Of a stretch of 64,000 nt of DNA, positions 9,144-17,343 are shown piece after piece. The position numbers and the translations under genes are program-made. Position 1 is the first letter of the stretch. Every line of letters begins with the position of its first letter. This stretch comes from JBDIAG01 sp963835085. GTDB taxonomy: Bacteria; Actinomycetota; Actinomycetes; Actinomycetales; CAWJMD01. The stretch spans positions 1,612,001-1,676,000 of the forward strand of contig CAWIED010000001.1 in NCBI GenBank assembly GCA_963835085.1, given 5' to 3'. Under the pieces are notes generated by a model. The model made no database searches and was not told where the DNA came from. It was given only the letters and a program-made list of their open reading frames with translations.

Positions 9144-9242
9144 CGCTCTTCGGCGGGTATCCTCCCGGCCATCGGGTCGGGAGGTCCCGTCGACCATGCG
9201 CTCCCACACCCCCTTTTCATTGCTGCACAGGAGGCCCCACTG

Positions 9243-10484
9243 ATGGGTACGCCCACTCGAGTCGTCGTCACCGGCATCGGTGCCACCACACCCATCGGCG
9301 GTGACGCCAAGACCACATGGCAGAACGCGCTGGCCGGCAGAAGCGGCGCCAAGGCGTTGCCTGCGGAGTGGCTGGAGCGCTTTCATCTGCCCGTGCACTT
9401 CGCCTGCCGCGCCGACGTACCCGCCGCCGACGTGCTGCCCAGGCACGAGGCCAAGAAGCTCGACCCCTCGGGCCAGTTCGCGATGATCGCGGCCCGCGAG
9501 GCATGGGCGGACGCGGGTTCGCCCGACGTCGACCCGGTGCGCCTAGGGGTCGCCTGCGCCACCGGCATCGGCGGGATCTGGACGCTGCTCGACGCCTACG
9601 ACAACCTCAAAGCAGGCGGCCCGCGCAAGGTGGTGCCGATGACTGTGCCCATGCTGATGCCCAACGGCTCGGCGGGCGCGCTGTCGATCGAGCTCAATGC
9701 CAAAGCCGGGGCGCACACGCCCGTCTCCGCCTGCGCATCCGGCGCGGAAGCCGTGGCAACCGCTCTCGACATGATCCGCACGGGTCGCGCCGATATCGTG
9801 GTCGCCGGCGGAACCGAAGCCGCCATCCACCCGCTGCCCATCGCCGGCTTCGCCGCCATGCGCGCGCTCTCGACCCGCAACGACACGCCCGAGACCGCAT
9901 CGCGTCCCTACGACGTCACCCGTGACGGCTTCGTGCTGGGCGAGGGCGCGGGCCTCATCGTGATGGAGTCCGAAGAGCACGCCAACAAGCGTGGCGCGCG
10001 CATCTATGCGGAGGTGGTCTCAGCGGGCTTAACCTCCGACGGGCATCACATCGCGCAGCCCGACCCCACCGCCGCCGGCCAGATCCGGGCGATGAATGCC
10101 GCGCTCGCGGCGGGCGGGCTCTCCCCCCAGGACGTCATCACCCTCAACGCCCACGCCACCTCCACCCCGGTTGGCGACATCGGCGAACTGCTGGGCGTGG
10201 CCACGGTGCTCGGTTCCCACGTCGACAACGTCCCCGTGTCGGCCACCAAGTCAATGACGGGTCACCTGCTGGGCGCCGCAGGCGCGGTGGAGAGCATCTT
10301 CTGCATCCTTGCCCTGCACCACAAGCTCGCTCCGCCCACGATCAACATCACCGAGCTCGACCCCAAGGTGACCCTCGACATCGTGCGCGACGAACCGCGC
10401 AGCATCGGCGAGGGCATCGCGCTCAACAACTCCTTCGGGTTCGGAGGCGCCAACGTCTCCGTGGCGTTCCGCAGCGCCTCCTGA
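9243..10484 (+). CDS. fabF: 3-oxoacyl-ACP synthase II (KAS II)
   Basis: Elongating condensing enzyme of type II fatty-acid synthesis. The Cys-His-His triad is present: Cys in VSACASGAEA (about 9730), His in NAHATSTPVGD (about 10150) and His in KSMTGHLLGAAG (about 10262). Length 413 residues is standard. The start at 9243 follows AGGAGGCC. It is the last gene of the operon; a large hairpin downstream separates it from the convergent DUF3145 gene. Confidence 0.96.
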   Translation: MGTPTRVVVTGIGATTPIGGDAKTTWQNALAGRSGAKALPAEWLERFHLPVHFACRADVPAADVLPRHEAKKLDPSGQFAMIAAREAWADAGSPDVDPVRLGVACATGIGGIWTLLDAYDNLKAGGPRKVVPMTVPMLMPNGSAGALSIELNAKAGAHTPVSACASGAEAVATALDMIRTGRADIVVAGGTEAAIHPLPIAGFAAMRALSTRNDTPETASRPYDVTRDGFVLGEGAGLIVMESEEHANKRGARIYAEVVSAGLTSDGHHIAQPDPTAAGQIRAMNAALAAGGLSPQDVITLNAHATSTPVGDIGELLGVATVLGSHVDNVPVSATKSMTGHLLGAAGAVESIFCILALHHKLAPPTINITELDPKVTLDIVRDEPRSIGEGIALNNSFGFGGANVSVAFRSAS

Positions 10485-10608
10485 GCCCTCGTCCGCGCCA
10501 GTCGGGCTCTCGCCCAGCGTTGTAGTAGTGTCTCGCCGCTAACTGTGCGGGGTTCGTAGATGTGCCGATTCGGTGGCACCAGAGCCGGACACCCTAGGTC
10601 GTCGAACT

Positions 10609-10665
10609 GTCACGTTGTTCGCCCATCGGTCACCAGGTTGGTGACAGGTGGGCGAACAACGTGAC
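10609..10665. terminator. Long bidirectional hairpin between fabF and the DUF3145 gene
   Basis: Perfect 17-bp arms (GTCACGTTGTTCGCCCA and its complement) enclose a second stem, GTCACC-AGGTT-GGTGAC. It lies between two convergent genes and can stop transcription from both. Confidence 0.8.
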
Positions 10666-10701
10666 GGTTGGATGCGTGAGCTGGCCAGGCAGGCACCAGC
10701 C

Positions 10702-11205
10702 CTAACCCACGCGGTGCAACCATCTGACGGGGGCTCCCTCACCGGCGTAGCGGAACGGCTCCAACTCGTCGTCCCAGGCCTGGCCGAGGGCCAGATCCAG
10801 TTCGTCCCGCAGCACCGTGAGGTCACCGGCGCCGGCCTGGACTGCAGCCCTGATCCGGTCTTCGGGCACCACGACGTTGCCATGAACGTCGGTGACCGCA
10901 TGGAAGATGCCGAGTGCAGGGGTGTGACTCCACCGTCCGCCGTCCACACCTCGTGCGGGCTCCTCGGTCACCTCGTAGCGCAAGTGGTTCCAACCGCGCA
11001 GACATGAGGCCAGCTTGGCTCCCGTGCCGGCCGGAGCCTGCCAGGACAGCTCGGCCCGAAACATCGAGGGCGTCACAGGCTGGGGAATCCAGTCCATGGC
11101 TATGCGCACACCAAGGACGCCGCCGGCGGCCCACTCTACGTGTGGGCACAGCGCGCGCGGCGCCGAGTGCACGAACAGCACACCCCGAGTTAGGGGTCCC
11201 GACAT
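10702..11205 (-). CDS. DUF3145 family protein
   Basis: Conserved actinobacterial protein of unknown function, 167 residues. It begins MSGPLTRGVLFVHSAPRALC and ends with EPFRYAGEGAPVRWLHRVG, both typical of DUF3145, and contains repeated Trp motifs (WAAGG, DWIPQPV, SWQAPAGTG). Start 11205 is set by AAGGAGG eight bases upstream; the longer open frame to 11532 lacks family similarity. It is convergent with fabF. Adjacency to fab genes is recurrent in actinobacteria, but a role in lipid metabolism is only inferred. Confidence 0.88.
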   Translation of the reverse strand: MSGPLTRGVLFVHSAPRALCPHVEWAAGGVLGVRIAMDWIPQPVTPSMFRAELSWQAPAGTGAKLASCLRGWNHLRYEVTEEPARGVDGGRWSHTPALGIFHAVTDVHGNVVVPEDRIRAAVQAGAGDLTVLRDELDLALGQAWDDELEPFRYAGEGAPVRWLHRVG

Positions 11206-11568
11206 ACCAGCCTCCTTGGTGTTCGAGGTACGTCTTCCCCAACGCCCTGCGATCACCCGAGCCGCTGCGACCCCGCTGTGCGGTGCTGCCAATTTTGGTG
11301 GATATGCGATTATCTGCTGAGCTGATCTCAAGCACACAACGAAGGTGCCGACGTCATCCTTGCACACCAAGGCAGTGGGCAGGGAGCGCCAAGGGAGAAA
11401 ATGGGGCAACCCGCAACGGGTTGGCTCACTCATGCCGCACAATGGAAGCGTCACACGTTCGCGGGGGCCGAGACATCGACGGCGTGTGAACCACAGCAGT
11501 ACCGACATCGTCGGCCGACTGACGTCCAACACCGACCGTCGCGCCAGGCGTCAGAGGAGGGGAGGACA

Positions 11569-11967
11569 ATGCCGCCGCCCGAGCGAATCGCGGCCACGGA
11601 GGTGATCCGTCCTGCCGCGGTGGTGCCCGAAGACGCGGCCCGCAACATTCTGGTCGAACTCGCGCTCCACGATGTGAAGTCGGGTGGCCTCTGGCGCGCC
11701 TTGCCGAACCAATGGGCTCGCTGGAGCCAGCCCTGGGCTGACGACGCCTCCGGCGAAGCACGCCTCGTCGGCACCGTCGAGCTCGCCTACGGCACTCCGA
11801 GCCGGTACGAGGTCACCATCTTTCGGGTCTCGGTGACGGAGTTCGGCGAAGACCACGGCTGGACGGTTCGCACTCTGGTAGACGAATCGTTGAGCTTTGC
11901 CGGCATGACCCTCGACGACTGCCCACGCACGCACATGCCTCCTCCCCCTGCGCCGGTCAAGATATGA
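11569..11967 (+). CDS. Conserved hypothetical protein, 132 residues
   Basis: No function recognised. Soluble protein without signal or membrane segment; it contains KSGGLWRALPNQWARWSQPW and a Thr/Val-rich beta-like C-terminal half, ending in a Pro-rich tail (HMPPPPAPVKI). ATG 11569 follows GGAGGGGAGG, a very strong ribosome site. Its last four bases overlap the next gene, so the two are coupled. The 363-base gap to the divergent DUF3145 gene should hold promoters for both directions; I could not assign them with confidence. Confidence 0.75.
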   Translation: MPPPERIAATEVIRPAAVVPEDAARNILVELALHDVKSGGLWRALPNQWARWSQPWADDASGEARLVGTVELAYGTPSRYEVTIFRVSVTEFGEDHGWTVRTLVDESLSFAGMTLDDCPRTHMPPPPAPVKI

Positions 11968-12569
11968 CCCGGCGTTTTCACCGTCCGACGCTTTTCGGTC
12001 CGGCGGCGCTCGACACCCGTCCTGGCGGCCCCGACCCTGCCGATCGGCATGCGGCTGCCTACGCGGCGGCGCGCGTGCTCGTGCTGCGTGGACGCGCCAA
12101 CGAAGACCCCGAGGCGTTGCGCCGTCTGGTCGAGCTCGGAGACGCCCACGGGCTCGACCTGCTGGCCGAGCTGTGGGCAGACGCCCCAGCCGACTCCCTG
12201 CCGGGCGCACTGTGGCGGGTGTACCTGTTGCGTGCCTGGGTGCGCGAGAACCCCGTACTGGCTGCTCAGGAGTTCGACGCCGGCCGCCAGGCTGCTCCCG
12301 TGCTGGAGGTCGTGGCCGGCGTTGGCGCGCCGCCCGGGCCGACCCAGGTGCTCGAGCTGGCCGATGCCGTGCTGCGTGGGGTCTACGACGGAGACTTCTC
12401 GGTGGCGCTTGAGCGGGCGGCCGCGTTCGCGCGGGTGATCGCCGTCGGACGAGTGCAGGGCCCACACGACCGTGCCGAAGATCTGGCAGCGGCCAGGCTC
12501 CTCAACCTGGCCGAACATCTTGAGGCAGCGGCCACCGCTTGGCGCAAAGGCGAGCTGCAGATCGGATGA
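11964..12569 (+). CDS. Conserved hypothetical protein, Ala/Leu-rich helical, 201 residues
   Basis: No recognised domain. Almost entirely predicted helix with Ala, Leu, Arg and Glu (HAAAYAAARVLVLRGRANED..., PEALRRLVELGDAHGLDLLA), reminiscent of helical-repeat proteins. It starts in the stop of the preceding gene (ATGA) and is therefore translated from the same message. A structured, gene-free stretch follows at about 12607-12704. Confidence 0.7.
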   Translation: MTRRFHRPTLFGPAALDTRPGGPDPADRHAAAYAAARVLVLRGRANEDPEALRRLVELGDAHGLDLLAELWADAPADSLPGALWRVYLLRAWVRENPVLAAQEFDAGRQAAPVLEVVAGVGAPPGPTQVLELADAVLRGVYDGDFSVALERAAAFARVIAVGRVQGPHDRAEDLAAARLLNLAEHLEAAATAWRKGELQIG

Positions 12570-12779
12570 CGGCCTGCAGGGGTGCGAATTCGTCATCGCG
12601 GCTGCCTCAGGTAGCCTGGATGGGCGCCGGGCTGCGGTAGCCCCGGGCTCCACCTGAAGCCGCTTCGAGCGGCCACACGCCGAGAGGCGCTCCCGGCCCG
12701 GCGCATCAAGCCCTTCGTCCCTAGCGCCCCACACTTTGGGGGAAACCCTTACAGTGAACGCTTACTTGTGCGTACAACC

Positions 12780-12795
12780 TGACGTCGCGACGTCA
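12780..12795. promoter_or_regulatory. Perfect palindrome TGACGTCGCGACGTCA upstream of GntR gene
   Basis: A perfect 16-bp palindrome ending 20 bases before the GntR start, overlapping the probable promoter and leader. GntR/HutC regulators usually bind such sites and repress themselves. The nearby TTGT-GCGT-ACAA at 12766-12777 is a second, weaker candidate half-site pair. Confidence 0.55.
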
Positions 12796-12815
12796 GCACG
12801 CTAGGGAGGTGTCAC

Positions 12816-13559
12816 ATGTCGGCGGTTGCTTCCGTCGTGTCCGTCGATCGGTCGAGTCCCGTGCCGCTGTACTTTCAGTTGGCACAGTCGCTCCAGGGCA
12901 ACATCGAGAACGGAAACATTCCTGCAGGCTCGTTGCTAGGCAACGAGATCCGGCTTGCCGACGAGTTGGGTGTCTCGCGCCCCACCATCCGGCGCGCCAT
13001 CGAATACCTGGTGACACAGGGGCTGCTGGTGCGTCGGCGCGGTGTGGGTACCCAGGTCGTCCGCGCGCAGGTTCGCCGCCCGCTCGAGCTGACGAGCCTC
13101 TATGAAGACCTCACCTCTGCCGGCAAGGCACCGCACACCGAGGTGTTGTCGCTCGACATCGTGCCCGCCGACCAGAGTGTGGCGGCAGCGCTCAGAGTGC
13201 CAGTAGACACCGATGTGGTGTCCCTGCACCGGCTGCGCTATGCCGAGTCCGAGCCCATCGCGATCATGACCAACTACCTGCCCGTAGGCCTGGCCGAGAT
13301 CACAGAGCCGGCGCTCGAGCGCAGCGGCCTCTACGAGCAGCTGCGCGCGGCAGGCGTCCACATCCACGTGGCGGAGCAGACCATTGGCGCCCGCAATGCC
13401 ACCGCCGAGGAATCGCGACGGCTCAACGAGAAGCGCGGCGCCGCCCTCCTCACCATGACCCGGCTCGCCTTCGACCTCACCGGCCAGCCAGTGGAGTTCG
13501 GCCAGCACGTCTACCGCGCCTCCCGGTACGCCTTCTCGCTCACGCTCGTGGAGCATTGA
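12816..13559 (+). CDS. GntR/HutC family transcriptional regulator
   Basis: Ligand-responsive regulator of 247 residues. The N-terminal winged helix is recognisable (PLYFQLAQSLQGNIENG..., LADELGVSRPTIRRAIEYL, GLLVRRRGVGTQV), followed by a UTRA effector domain from about residue 95 (VLSLDIVPADQSVAAAL..., LHRLRYAESEPIAIMTNYLP). Family members sense sugars, amino acids or their phosphates; the ligand here cannot be read from sequence. The ATG follows AGGGAGGTG. The perfect palindrome at 12780 suggests autoregulation. A tRNA gene lies 75 bases downstream. Confidence 0.92.
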   Translation: MSAVASVVSVDRSSPVPLYFQLAQSLQGNIENGNIPAGSLLGNEIRLADELGVSRPTIRRAIEYLVTQGLLVRRRGVGTQVVRAQVRRPLELTSLYEDLTSAGKAPHTEVLSLDIVPADQSVAAALRVPVDTDVVSLHRLRYAESEPIAIMTNYLPVGLAEITEPALERSGLYEQLRAAGVHIHVAEQTIGARNATAEESRRLNEKRGAALLTMTRLAFDLTGQPVEFGQHVYRASRYAFSLTLVEH

Positions 13560-13634
13560 GTGTGCCCGGGGACTGCCCGGGGATAGGGTGCACGTCCTGG
13601 CAGGGTCGGTTCAGGCGATAACCTGTGACGCCTC

Positions 13635-13708
13635 GGGGCGTTAGCTCAGTCGGTCAGAGCAGGGGACTCATAATCCTCCGGTCGTGGGTTCAAGCCCCAC
13701 ACGCCCTA
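13635..13708 (+). tRNA. tRNA-Met (anticodon CAT)
   Basis: Full cloverleaf of 74 bases: acceptor GGGGCGT/ACGCCCT, D arm GCTC...GAGC, anticodon stem GGGGA-CTCATAA-TCCTC, T arm GTGGG-TTCAAGC-CCCAC, discriminator A. Anticodon CAT means elongator Met or lysidine-modified Ile2; the overall sequence resembles actinobacterial elongator tRNA-Met. No CCA is encoded. A genomic island begins just downstream. Confidence 0.9.
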
Positions 13709-13717
13709 CAAAGAATG

Positions 13718-13756
13718 GCCCTCTGATCAGCGGAACGTTCCATCAGCGGGCTTTTA
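13718..13756 (+). terminator. Terminator downstream of tRNA-Met
   Basis: GCCCTCTGAT pairs with ATCAGCGGGC (8 of 10), with an inner GGAACGTTCC palindrome, followed by TTTT. Confidence 0.6.
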
Positions 13757-13853
13757 GTCTTCTTCGGGTCGGCCTAGACGCTGACAAAGTCCCGGACAGT
13801 CTGCGGAGAATCTGCCGGAGCGAGCCCACGAGAGATGTCCGTCGGCGATCTGG

Positions 13854-14903
13854 TCAGCCCTGGTTGGCCGGATGGCTCGCCAGGAAGCTGCTGATCGTGC
13901 GCCGGACTAAATCATGCTCCTCGGGCAGTAGGGAGGCTCGCTCCCGCAGAATCTCGACCTTGAGTAGACCGTTTCGGATGAGTGCGTCGACGAACGACAG
14001 ATCCTTCTCGCGCGCTGCCCCAAGCTTGGAGATCGCCAGATCGTGCGGGTCCAGGAAGTGGGGGTCCGCCGGTTCCGAGGACTGCAGCGACCAGCTGATC
14101 AGACGGTCCCTCCAGCCCGGCGGAAGGTAGAGGGCTGTCTCGATGTGCACGCCTTCGGCATAGACGCCGTTGTGCTGATGGAACGATGACATTTCGCCGA
14201 TCGCGCCTTCGACGTCGTCAGCCTTGCTTCGGTCCGGGTCGTCCAGGAACGCGATGTCGACCTCCATCGAGGCCGTCGCAGCGGGAGGCAGATCATCCTC
14301 GTCGTAGGTGCCTAGGATGGACTGGGACCCGATGACGAGAACGTCCCTGTCGCCCGTGATGTCGCAGGCGGCCCGCAGGATGTGCGCGAGTTGTTGCCGG
14401 TTCATGCCGCCGTATGCTCGCGGTACCAGTGCTCGTGGAACGAGCGCAAAGTCCGTCTGCGCAGCGCCGTCAGCGAGAACGCCGGCGAACGGGCTGTTGT
14501 GACGCAGCTGGCTTGAGACCTCATCCTTCCCGGTGAAGACTTCGGCGACAGCGTCGACGCCGGCGGCGATGACCTGCTCCCACTGCTGGAGGTAGCGCAT
14601 CGTCATGCCGTCTGGTCGTTGCTTGGGCTTCCAGCGCGCGATGTTCTGCTGCGCTGTCTGCAGGACGCCTTCGGGATCAAGCATCAGCGACCTCAGAAGC
14701 ACACGATGCAGCCACAGGCTCTTCTCCTGCTCCCGCGTGAGTTCAGGCTCAAGGAGGCGCTCGGCCTCCGAGCGCCGGATCCGCCGATGCGACCCGGCCT
14801 GGCTGTGGCTGAGCGCGCCGCGGTCGCAGAGATCGACGACATGCTGACGCGAGACGCCGAGCATCGTCGCCGTCTGGCCCGTGGTCAGCCAGTCTTGGTT
14901 CAT
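13854..14903 (-). CDS. Excisionase-type HTH fused to DUF6036-like nucleotidyltransferase
   Basis: Probable toxin-antitoxin-like protein of about 349 residues. The N-terminus is a MerR/excisionase HTH (WLTTGQTATMLGVSRQHVVD, then GALSHSQAGSHRRIRRSEAE). The C-terminal half resembles AbiEii/DUF6036 nucleotidyltransferases: VLVIGSQSILGTY, ASMEVDIAFLDD and HDLAISKLGAAREKD. In other genomes I know these as two adjacent genes (antitoxin-like HTH with NSPFAGVL near its end, then a toxin-like transferase); here they form one frame joined at LVPRALVPRAYGGMNRQQLA. I prefer ATG 14903 because TACGAT lies seven bases upstream, fitting a leaderless start. First gene of the island after tRNA-Met. Confidence 0.7.
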   Translation of the reverse strand: MNQDWLTTGQTATMLGVSRQHVVDLCDRGALSHSQAGSHRRIRRSEAERLLEPELTREQEKSLWLHRVLLRSLMLDPEGVLQTAQQNIARWKPKQRPDGMTMRYLQQWEQVIAAGVDAVAEVFTGKDEVSSQLRHNSPFAGVLADGAAQTDFALVPRALVPRAYGGMNRQQLAHILRAACDITGDRDVLVIGSQSILGTYDEDDLPPAATASMEVDIAFLDDPDRSKADDVEGAIGEMSSFHQHNGVYAEGVHIETALYLPPGWRDRLISWSLQSSEPADPHFLDPHDLAISKLGAAREKDLSFVDALIRNGLLKVEILRERASLLPEEHDLVRRTISSFLASHPANQG

Positions 14904-15014
14904 GACATCCATCGTAGCTCTAAACACCATAAACGCAACGCTGGCATGCTTGGGGAGCAGGCTCAGTGATCGTGATGAAATAGCCTAGTTTCGTGGGTAG
15001 GTCTACAGTTCTGT

Positions 15015-15365
15015 ATGGTCATGGATTCCGAGTCGATCGCTCGCCGGTACGCGGTGTTGCGGCCACATCTGACGGAGTTCCAGCGCAGGTTGTGGCTGGG
15101 GGTGGAGGCGGCGGAGGCTGGGTCGCAGGGGGTGGCGGCGGCGACCGGGGTCTCGCCGGACACGGTTCGCCGTGGTCGCGGGGAGGATGCCACGGCGCAG
15201 GAGGCGCCGGGCGAGGTGGGTCGTTCGCGTCGCGCGGGTGGGGGTCGTAAGCGTGCTGAAGCTCATGATGATTCTCTCGCAGCTGATTTCGACCGGTTGA
15301 TCGATCCGGCCACGCGGGGGGGATCCGCAGTCGCCGTTGCGGTGGACCTCGAAATCGATCCACTA
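15015..15365 (+). pseudogene. ISAzo13 family transposase, N-terminal fragment
   Basis: Begins MDSESIARRYAVLRPHLTEF and QRRLWLGVEAAEAGSQGVAA, the standard ISAzo13 N-terminus. At a run of seven G near 15317 the frame breaks: the family sequence TRGDPQSPLRWTSKS continues only in another frame (one extra G) and then meets a stop. The rest of the gene is absent. Confidence 0.8.
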
Positions 15366-15380
15366 AGGGCCGGTGAGGTA

Positions 15381-15508
15381 TTAAGTTGGTGGATGGTCGG
15401 GTGTGTCAGGGTGGAGGGTGTAGTTCCATTCGCCGTGGAAGGTGAGGATGCCCGCACGCTTCGAGTGCGGGAGTGCGTCGTTGTCGATCTTGGTGCCGGC
15501 TGGGTACT
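15381..15508 (-). pseudogene. Transposase C-terminal fragment, inverted, interrupted by IS630
   Basis: On the minus strand the sequence reads YPAGTKIDNDALPHSKRAGI then LTFHGEWNYTLHP, resembling the end of ISAzo13-type transposases (FHGDWNYTLHP). It is in opposite orientation to the N-terminal piece at 15015 and is cut by the IS630 end at 15509. So at least one inversion or second copy was involved. Confidence 0.55.
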
Positions 15509-15538
15509 TAGTGGTCGCGCCCGTAAGTTCGTCGGGGG

Positions 15539-16705
15539 TCATGCGGCTCGTGGTTGTGCTGGGTCGGTGGTCGCTGGCCGGTGGCGGTCGAGTTGGACTA
15601 TCAGGTCGGCAAGGTCGGTGGTGGTGAATTTCCATTTGAAGGGTTTCGCGGCCTGGTTGTAGCGGGTTTCGAAGGCGGCGAGTCGTGCGACGACGACGTC
15701 GAGGTCGTCAAAGTCGTTGGGGGATAGTACTTTCCGTTGAATGATGGAGAAGTAGATTTCCACCTGGTTCAGCCATGACGCGTGTACCGGGGTGTGCACC
15801 ATGATCGCGTTGGGGAACTGCGCGGTGAGCCGGTCCATCGCGGCTTGTCCGCGGTGCGAGGAGCCGTTGTCCACGATCCAGAACACCCGGTCCGCCGATC
15901 GGTAGGGCTCTTGAGTCATCACCTGCTCGACCAACGCGGTGAACGGCACGATCCCGGTGGTGTCCTCGCAGCGGCCGTAGACCTTCGCGCGGTGCACGTC
16001 GTAAGCGGCGAGATAGGCGACGGCACCGCGACGGTGGTAGTCGTGGTTGACCCGCACCATCCGGGACTTGCCGGGCGGCAGGGTCGGGTGGCAGCGGCAA
16101 CGAGCCTGGATGGAGGTCTTCTCGTCGGCGGAGATCACATAGTCATTGCGGCCCAATGGTTTCCCATCCCAGATCCGCTGATACAGATCCAGCGCCCGCT
16201 GCGCTGTGAGCTCGAAGTTCGGATCCGTGATGAAGATCCACGACTGGAACTGCCACGGTTTGAGGGCATCCTCGGACAGCCACCTCCGCACCGTCGAGGG
16301 CGAAATGTTCTCGCAGACCCCGCCGCTGACGGCCTGCAGGGCCAGCTCCGGGCACGACCACTTCGTCAGCGGCAACCCGCTGCCCTGCGGTGGGGTGCAC
16401 GCCAACGCCTTGACCTGCGCGACCTGCACCGCGGTGAACACCGCCGGGCGGCCGCAGCGTTTGGCATCCCCCAGCGAGGACACCCCGGGTGCGGCCCACC
16501 AACGGTGCCGCCACTTGCGGGCGGTGTCCTGACACACACCCACCGACACCGCGATCCGGGCGTTGGGGTATCCGTCCGCGGCGGCCAGCACGATCAACGC
16601 GCGCAGCGCCAGGCGCTGCTCGGTGCGACCGGCACGGACCAACCGGTCCAGGTCCGCACGTTGGGTGTCGGTCAACACGATCCGGTCGGGGCATAGCGTC
16701 GGCAT
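15539..16705 (-). CDS. IS630 family DDE transposase
   Basis: Catalyses cut-and-paste transposition at TA. N-terminal HTH (LAAADGYPNARIAVSVGVCQ), then the RNase H-fold catalytic residues: first Asp in VISADEKTSIQ, second in FWIVDNGSSHRG, Glu in SWLNQVEIYFS. About 388 residues from MPTLCPDRIVLTDTQ (16705); an upstream in-frame ATG at 16753 is less likely. The stop codon is inside the left inverted repeat. The gene looks intact. Confidence 0.9.
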   Translation of the reverse strand: MPTLCPDRIVLTDTQRADLDRLVRAGRTEQRLALRALIVLAAADGYPNARIAVSVGVCQDTARKWRHRWWAAPGVSSLGDAKRCGRPAVFTAVQVAQVKALACTPPQGSGLPLTKWSCPELALQAVSGGVCENISPSTVRRWLSEDALKPWQFQSWIFITDPNFELTAQRALDLYQRIWDGKPLGRNDYVISADEKTSIQARCRCHPTLPPGKSRMVRVNHDYHRRGAVAYLAAYDVHRAKVYGRCEDTTGIVPFTALVEQVMTQEPYRSADRVFWIVDNGSSHRGQAAMDRLTAQFPNAIMVHTPVHASWLNQVEIYFSIIQRKVLSPNDFDDLDVVVARLAAFETRYNQAAKPFKWKFTTTDLADLIVQLDRHRPATTDPAQPRAA

Positions 16706-16807
16706 CGCGATCATCCTCGAACATTGGCGTCCCATCAGTCCCACCAGCCTCACTCGTCACACCTCTGGTGTTGGCCAACGACACACCGATCAGGCACCAT
16801 CACGCCT

Positions 16808-17140
16808 ATGGCCGCCCCGCCCGCATCGACGAAAACATCCCTGCAACAGCGGTTATCCGCACGCGCCCGGGAACGCTGGCCAGAACTGGCCGGGATCGAC
16901 GTCACCTTCCGCGGCCAGTTCGCCTACGTCACCGGCCGCCTCAAAGACGGCGACACCCAACCACTCATGCGGCTGCGATACGGCGGATCAGCCACCCGCT
17001 GGGGCTTCGCGATCTACCTGGCCAGCAAACACGCCTACGAAGCCTCGGCGCTACCCACCGGCACATTCGCCGGCCCACCCGAAGACGCCCTCGACACCGC
17101 CTGCGGGCTCTACCTCACCGACCCCACCCCCTGGACCTGA
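16808..17140 (+). CDS. IS630 passenger: conserved actinobacterial hypothetical protein
   Basis: 110-residue protein of unknown function: ARERWPELAGIDVTFRGQFA, YVTGRLKDGDTQPLMRLRYG, WGFAIYLASKHAYE, EDALDTACGLYLTDP. I recall similar small proteins from actinobacterial chromosomes but no assigned function. It is divergent from the transposase and lies fully between the inverted repeats, its TGA being part of the right repeat, so it moves with the element. ATG 16808 is chosen over the upstream frame that runs through the promoter region. Confidence 0.7.
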   Translation: MAAPPASTKTSLQQRLSARARERWPELAGIDVTFRGQFAYVTGRLKDGDTQPLMRLRYGGSATRWGFAIYLASKHAYEASALPTGTFAGPPEDALDTACGLYLTDPTPWT

Positions 17141-17170
17141 CCCCCGACGAACTTACGGGCGCGACCACTT

Positions 17171-17343
17171 AGCCTCGATCCACCGACGGGTGTGGTGCTG
17201 AGCGCGTGATCTTATCGCATCTCGAAGATGCCCTCCTGAGGTGGGGTGGTTTGGACCGTCGCAAGTCCCAAACTCCCAGCCCAGAGGGCATCTTCGCGTT
17301 ACGGCACGCTCAACACGTCAAAGCCGATCAGTGGATCGAGGCT
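17171..17343. repeat. Nested inverted repeat, MITE-like, 173 bp
   Basis: Outer arms AGCCTCGATCCAC / GTGGATCGAGGCT (17171-17183 and 17331-17343) and inner arms CGAAGATGCCCTC / GAGGGCATCTTCG (17223-17235 and 17284-17296). The bases between inner and outer arms are also partly alike when inverted (TGAGCG, then a T/GTGGG run), so two diverged copies of a 90-base end face each other. It carries no gene. Confidence 0.6.

Larger units (their letters stand above)
15510..17171. mobile_element. IS630 family insertion sequence with passenger gene
   Basis: Bounded by perfect 32-bp inverted repeats: 15510-15541 (AGTGGTCGCGCCCGTAAGTT...) and 17138-17169. TA dinucleotides flank both ends, as expected for IS630 target duplication. 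Inside are a leftward DDE transposase and a divergent rightward passenger gene. Both genes end on a TGA supplied by the inverted repeats. The element landed in older transposase debris. Confidence 0.9.
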
